Notes under the pieces: model-generated
The model's input: the letters and a program-made list of their open reading frames with translations, nothing else
Databases searched by the model: none
Told to the model about the DNA's origin: nothing
DNA from: an uncultured Prevotella sp.
Lineage (GTDB): Bacteria; Bacteroidota; Bacteroidia; Bacteroidales; Bacteroidaceae
Reading direction: 5' to 3'
Assembly (NCBI GenBank): GCA_900553155.1
Contig: USCM01000057.1
Coordinates: 1-9,381 of the forward strand
DNA: 9,381 nt
In this document: positions 6,688 through 9,381 of the stretch, piece by piece
How positions within the stretch are numbered: position 1 is the first letter of the stretch
How the letters are laid out: each line of letters opens with the position of its first letter
Made by a program: the position numbers and the translations under genes

Positions 6688-6713
6688 GAAGTGTAGCTTC
6701 TTTATATATAGTT

Positions 6714-6751
6714 TCTTCACTTGTAGTTCCCCACGGAACTACAAGTGAAGA
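6714..6751 (-). terminator. Perfect 17-bp hairpin, probable terminator of the BI-1 family gene
   Basis: Arms 6714-6730 and 6735-6751 are perfectly complementary across 17 bp with a 4-base CCAC loop. The hairpin starts 30 bp beyond the stop of the membrane-protein gene on the minus strand and about 100 bp before the argR promoter, the right place to separate the two transcription units. Neither side has a strong T-run; the minus-strand continuation is AAACTATATATAAAG, so it is not a textbook intrinsic terminator. The symmetry means it could act on both strands, but no gene reads into it from the left. Confidence 0.6.
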
Positions 6752-6780
6752 GGTGTATTAAGTAACGGAACCAACGCATC

Positions 6781-7500
6781 CTACTCCTTTCTGCCAAATA
6801 TGCGCAGCAGATAAAGGAAGAGGTTGATGAAGTCGAGGTAGAGAGTCAAGGCACCAAGGAGCGCCAACTTCTGCGACATTTCTCCCCCATTTGGAGCCTC
6901 AAGGCACATCTGCTTAATCTTCTGTGTGTCGTATGCGGTAAGACCAACGAAGATGAGCACACCCACGTAGCTGATAATCAAGTCGAAGCCTGTGCTCTGC
7001 ACAAACAGATTGACAACAGTGGCGATGATAAGACCAAGCAGAGCCATGAAGAGCAACTTACCCATAGAGGTGAGGTCGGTCTTCGTAGTGTAGCCCACAA
7101 GAGCCATAACACCGAACGTGCCCGCCGTGATGAAGAAGGTCTTGGCGATGACCGACATTGAGAATGCCAAGAATATAACCGACAATGTGGCACCGTTGAC
7201 TACCGAGTAGAGCACAAACAGCAGTGTGGCTGTAGACAGCGACATACGTGAGATGGCTCCGCTGATGCCCATGACAAGAGCAAACTCGGCGATAATCAAA
7301 CCCCAGAACAGCACCTTGCTGCCAAAGATGGCACTAATGAGCGCCGGCGACGTAGCCACGCCAAAGGCTGTGATACCGGTTATGGCAAGTGCAAGGGTCA
7401 TCCATACAAACACCTTACGCATAAGCGCAGGGAACGCAGACGATAGAGCGTAGTTGCTGTCGCGATACTGCTCTACATCCATCCAATTTTCCTGTTTCAT
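6781..7500 (-). CDS. Bax inhibitor-1/YccA family membrane protein
   Basis: The 239-residue product has a short polar N-terminus (1-28) and then about seven hydrophobic segments, roughly 29-49, 62-80, 88-112, 117-136, 148-166, 173-190 and 211-234, fitting the TMBIM/BI-1 (UPF0005) family of the inner membrane. Family marks are the sixth-helix motif GLTAYDTQ (186-193) and the C-terminal LYLDFINLFLYLLRIFG (220-236). Asp191 and Asp223 probably correspond to the aspartate pair that controls calcium leak in Bacillus YetJ. A 20-residue loop between these helices (QMCLEAPNGGEMSQK) is longer than in YetJ. Characterised relatives act as a pH-sensitive calcium channel (YetJ) or modulate the FtsH protease (YccA); which applies here cannot be told. 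It has its own promoter and a downstream hairpin, so it is probably a single-gene unit unrelated to the arg operon. Confidence 0.93.
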   Translation of the reverse strand: MKQENWMDVEQYRDSNYALSSAFPALMRKVFVWMTLALAITGITAFGVATSPALISAIFGSKVLFWGLIIAEFALVMGISGAISRMSLSTATLLFVLYSVVNGATLSVIFLAFSMSVIAKTFFITAGTFGVMALVGYTTKTDLTSMGKLLFMALLGLIIATVVNLFVQSTGFDLIISYVGVLIFVGLTAYDTQKIKQMCLEAPNGGEMSQKLALLGALTLYLDFINLFLYLLRIFGRKE

Positions 7501-7543
7501 AATTGTTTTCTTTCTTTTTTTACTATGTTGATATTAATAATGT

Positions 7544-7566
7544 ATCCATTTGCAAATTTAATGGAT
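7544..7566. repeat. 7-bp inverted repeat around the -7 element of the BI-1 family promoter
   Basis: ATCCATT (7544-7550) and AATGGAT (7560-7566) are perfect inverted copies separated by 9 bp. The -7 element at 7553-7560 falls almost wholly between them. The inner bases ATTTGCAAAT (7548-7557) also form a 10-bp palindrome. The position suggests an operator, but short AT-rich symmetry can arise by chance. Confidence 0.3.
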
Positions 7567-7584
7567 TAATCTTCAAAATACAAA
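7553..7584 (-). promoter_or_regulatory. Bacteroidetes-type promoter for the BI-1 family gene
   Basis: Minus-strand -33 TTTG at 7584-7581, a 20-bp spacer and -7 TAAATTTG at 7560-7553, an exact fit to TTTG-N20-TAnnTTTG. Transcription should begin near 7547, leaving a leader of about 46 nt with a purine-rich stretch (AAAAAAAGAAAGAAAAC) just before the ATG at 7500. Confidence 0.75.
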
Positions 7585-7617
7585 TAGTGTGCCGTTATTT
7601 GAGAATTATTAAGCAAA

Positions 7618-7656
7618 CTTTTTACGCAATGACACCCTCTTTTTACGCAATGACAC
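7618..7656 (+). repeat. Two perfect 18-bp direct repeats with 21-bp period, probable activator site
   Basis: CTTTTTACGCAATGACAC occurs at 7618-7635 and again, without mismatch, at 7639-7656, separated by CCT. The 21-bp period is two turns of B-DNA, so a protein bound at both copies would sit on one face. The second copy covers the position where a -33 TTTG would be expected for the plus-strand promoter whose -7 element is at 7678-7685. Tandem direct repeats in this place are typical of a response-regulator or other activator site. The regulator is not identifiable from the window. Confidence 0.6.
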
Positions 7657-7677
7657 ATCACCAAGCGATAAAAGCGG

Positions 7678-7685
7678 TATATTTG
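7678..7685 (+). promoter_or_regulatory. -7 element of the promoter for the exported YD-repeat protein
   Basis: TATATTTG matches TAnnTTTG. At the expected -33 position (7654-7657) the sequence is CACA, not TTTG, and the tandem repeat ends there, so this promoter probably depends on an activator. The predicted start near 7691 gives a leader of about 35 nt before the ATG at 7727. Confidence 0.55.
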
Positions 7686-7726
7686 CAGATGTAAAAACTA
7701 ACCCTGTAATAAAACCTACAAAAACT

Positions 7727-9370
7727 ATGAAACATTATTTACTATTGGCAGGTTTGTTCACATTTGCACTATCTGCCGCAGCACAGACATTTGGCTCTAA
7801 GCCAACAGTAACCAACCAGGTTGTAAACCCTACAACTAAAATAGACAAACTGTCGATTCTACCTGGCGACATGTCAAGAACCATCAACACCAAGATAGAC
7901 GCCAAACGCACCGACTTGCTTAAGCCAAGCCGTAGCATTGTGATTAGAAACGAACAGTGGCTCAACACCAAAGCCGAGATGAAAGACGCAAAAGGTGCGT
8001 ATATGCAAATAAGAGAAAGGGAATACACCAACTTCGGAATGCTTAAAAAGCAAACTACCAATTTTTATAAAGATGGTGTGCTTGCCGGCATCCAGGTCTA
8101 CACCTACGAGTATGACGACAGACACAATAATACAAAGGAGACTCTCTCGCAGGCGATAGCATTGCCCAACACATTTGCCACTGTACAAGTAAAGGAGTGG
8201 GGATACAATGATCAGAACCTTTGCACATCTGCCCAAATGTTTGAGTACGACTTCCGCAACGACAACAGTATTCTAAGTGGTGTAAAATACAATTACGGAT
8301 ACGACAATAGCGGTAACAACACCAAAGAGGAATATTTCTACTACGAAGACGAAAACTGGATACCTATATATAGAGAAGAATGGGGATGGGATGGCAACTA
8401 CCAATATATGAACTTAAGACTATCCGGCTGGGACAACGCGTCGAAGAAATGGACTAAAGGAAGCAAGAATGTAAATGAATTGATAAGAAATGGCAAGACA
8501 AGCGTTGGCGGTGACTACAAGTGGGATGCTGACAAGCAGCAGTGGAGCGTCATAAATGAGTTTATCTCTACATACGACAATTACGGTAACCAGACTATGT
8601 ACTCCGAACAAAAGCAAACATCCGACGGCTACGAAGGCTTCCGTTGGAAAGACGAGCGCATTTCGGCAGAATACGGCACGTACAATCACTACGCGTGGGT
8701 CAACAACACCAATGGTTGGGTAAAGGATTGGTACAGAAACTTACAGTACGACGAGAACGGCAACATAGCTAACGCCACTACTTACAATGCCGACAACTCC
8801 TTTGACAATAAGGTTGAATACACCTGGCAGAAGTTCTTTATCGGCAACAGCGAATTCCCCGACTGCTACTTCATGAGCGATGCCAACACATGGACTTTCG
8901 ACAAGAACAACATCGGCAAGGATATGGGCAACGGCATCGTTGTGTGGAACGACCTAACCATTAAGAAGGGACAAGAATTCAAGTTTGCGTCTGAGGATTG
9001 GACAACATTCAACTGGGGTTGCAAACTTGACGAATACATACCATTCGACCAGCCCGTTCAGCTTACAAACAATGGAGGCAACATCAGCATCACAATGGAG
9101 GCAGACGAGATTACCTTCAAGACTGTTAGCCTCAACGTGCTGGCAGGTGTAGTTGCGTTCGAGACCTATCCATCAAGCATCGACAGCCCTGACGCCCAGC
9201 GCCTGAACATCTACGCAAGCAACGGCAAGACTGTAGTGCAGAACGCCAAGAGCGTAAAGGTGTACAGCGCAAGCGGCGAGCTCATCAGCACCACTTCCGT
9301 TACACCAGTGCAGAAGGGTCTGTACATCGTTAAGGCAGACGGCAAGACCGTTAAGCTCAACGTAAACTAA
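7727..9370 (+). CDS. Exported YD-repeat-like protein with T9SS-type C-terminal sorting domain
   Basis: The 547-residue product starts with a signal peptide: MKHYLLLAGLFTFALSAAAQ, with likely cleavage after Ala19. The middle is rich in Tyr, Trp, Asn and Asp and contains degenerate YD-like repeats (YDxxGNxT pattern): YEYDDRHNNTKE (127-138), YGYDNSGNNTKE (190-201), STYDNYGNQTMY (281-292) and LQYDENGNIANA (339-350). Such repeats are common in Bacteroidetes surface proteins and recall RHS/YD repeats, but no toxin or protease core is recognisable. The last about 60 residues (VKVYSASGELIST at 510-522, QKGLYIVKADGK at 529-540, ending KLNVN) resemble the beta-sandwich type A sorting domain recognised by T9SS. 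If so, it would cross the outer membrane by T9SS and be anchored on, or released from, the surface. It is the only plus-strand gene and is divergent from the BI-1 gene. Function is unknown; a lipoprotein is excluded by lack of a lipobox cysteine. Confidence 0.85.
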   Translation: MKHYLLLAGLFTFALSAAAQTFGSKPTVTNQVVNPTTKIDKLSILPGDMSRTINTKIDAKRTDLLKPSRSIVIRNEQWLNTKAEMKDAKGAYMQIREREYTNFGMLKKQTTNFYKDGVLAGIQVYTYEYDDRHNNTKETLSQAIALPNTFATVQVKEWGYNDQNLCTSAQMFEYDFRNDNSILSGVKYNYGYDNSGNNTKEEYFYYEDENWIPIYREEWGWDGNYQYMNLRLSGWDNASKKWTKGSKNVNELIRNGKTSVGGDYKWDADKQQWSVINEFISTYDNYGNQTMYSEQKQTSDGYEGFRWKDERISAEYGTYNHYAWVNNTNGWVKDWYRNLQYDENGNIANATTYNADNSFDNKVEYTWQKFFIGNSEFPDCYFMSDANTWTFDKNNIGKDMGNGIVVWNDLTIKKGQEFKFASEDWTTFNWGCKLDEYIPFDQPVQLTNNGGNISITMEADEITFKTVSLNVLAGVVAFETYPSSIDSPDAQRLNIYASNGKTVVQNAKSVKVYSASGELISTTSVTPVQKGLYIVKADGKTVKLNVN

Positions 9371-9381
9371 CAGGAGGTTCG

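Noticed and set aside
6687..6701. Small hairpin AGAAG-N5-CTTCT upstream of the argR promoter
   Set aside because: Five base pairs only and no T-run of note; expected by chance in AT-rich spacer.
7727..9370. RHS/YD polymorphic toxin reading of the last gene
   Set aside because: The repeats are few and degenerate, there is no RHS core or DPxGL-type cleavage motif, no variable toxin tip and no immunity gene visible.

Overview
The window looks like a chromosomal segment from a Bacteroidales bacterium, most like Prevotella or its relatives. Three things point there. Two promoters match the Bacteroidetes pattern TTTG-N20-TAnnTTTG. The gene order argR, GNAT acyltransferase, argG, argC, argD, proC is, from memory, the order in Bacteroides thetaiotaomicron. 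The last gene encodes an exported protein with a C-terminus resembling a type IX secretion (T9SS) sorting domain. There is no tRNA, rRNA, CRISPR array, transposase or phage gene.

Positions 1-6615 (minus strand) hold one long amino-acid biosynthesis operon. Read in the direction of transcription it runs argR, GNAT acyltransferase, argG, argC, argD, proC, proB, proA; proA is cut by the window's left edge. Junctions are tight (1-4 bp overlaps or 4-14 bp gaps) except argC/argD, which holds about 230 bp bounded by 35-bp imperfect inverted repeats. The arg genes cover the presumed first step (acylation of glutamate by the GNAT protein), acylglutamyl-phosphate reduction (ArgC), transamination (ArgD) and argininosuccinate synthesis (ArgG). 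The kinase (ArgB), transcarbamylase, deacylase and ArgH are not here. The three pro genes encode the complete glutamate-to-proline route. Both pathways start from glutamate, so placing them behind an ArgR-controlled promoter would link proline supply to arginine status (inference).

Positions 6546-6780 are intergenic. They carry the argR promoter, two ARG-box-like 14-mers and a perfect 17-bp hairpin that probably ends transcription of the next gene. A Bax-inhibitor-1/YccA-type membrane protein (6781-7500, minus strand) follows with its own promoter.

Positions 7501-7726 separate two divergent genes. This stretch holds the membrane-protein promoter on the minus strand. On the plus strand a TATATTTG -7 element lacks a -33 TTTG; upstream of it are two perfect 18-bp direct repeats with a 21-bp period. 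These drive, or are positioned to drive, a large exported protein with YD-like repeats (7727-9370). The window ends 11 bp after its stop codon.
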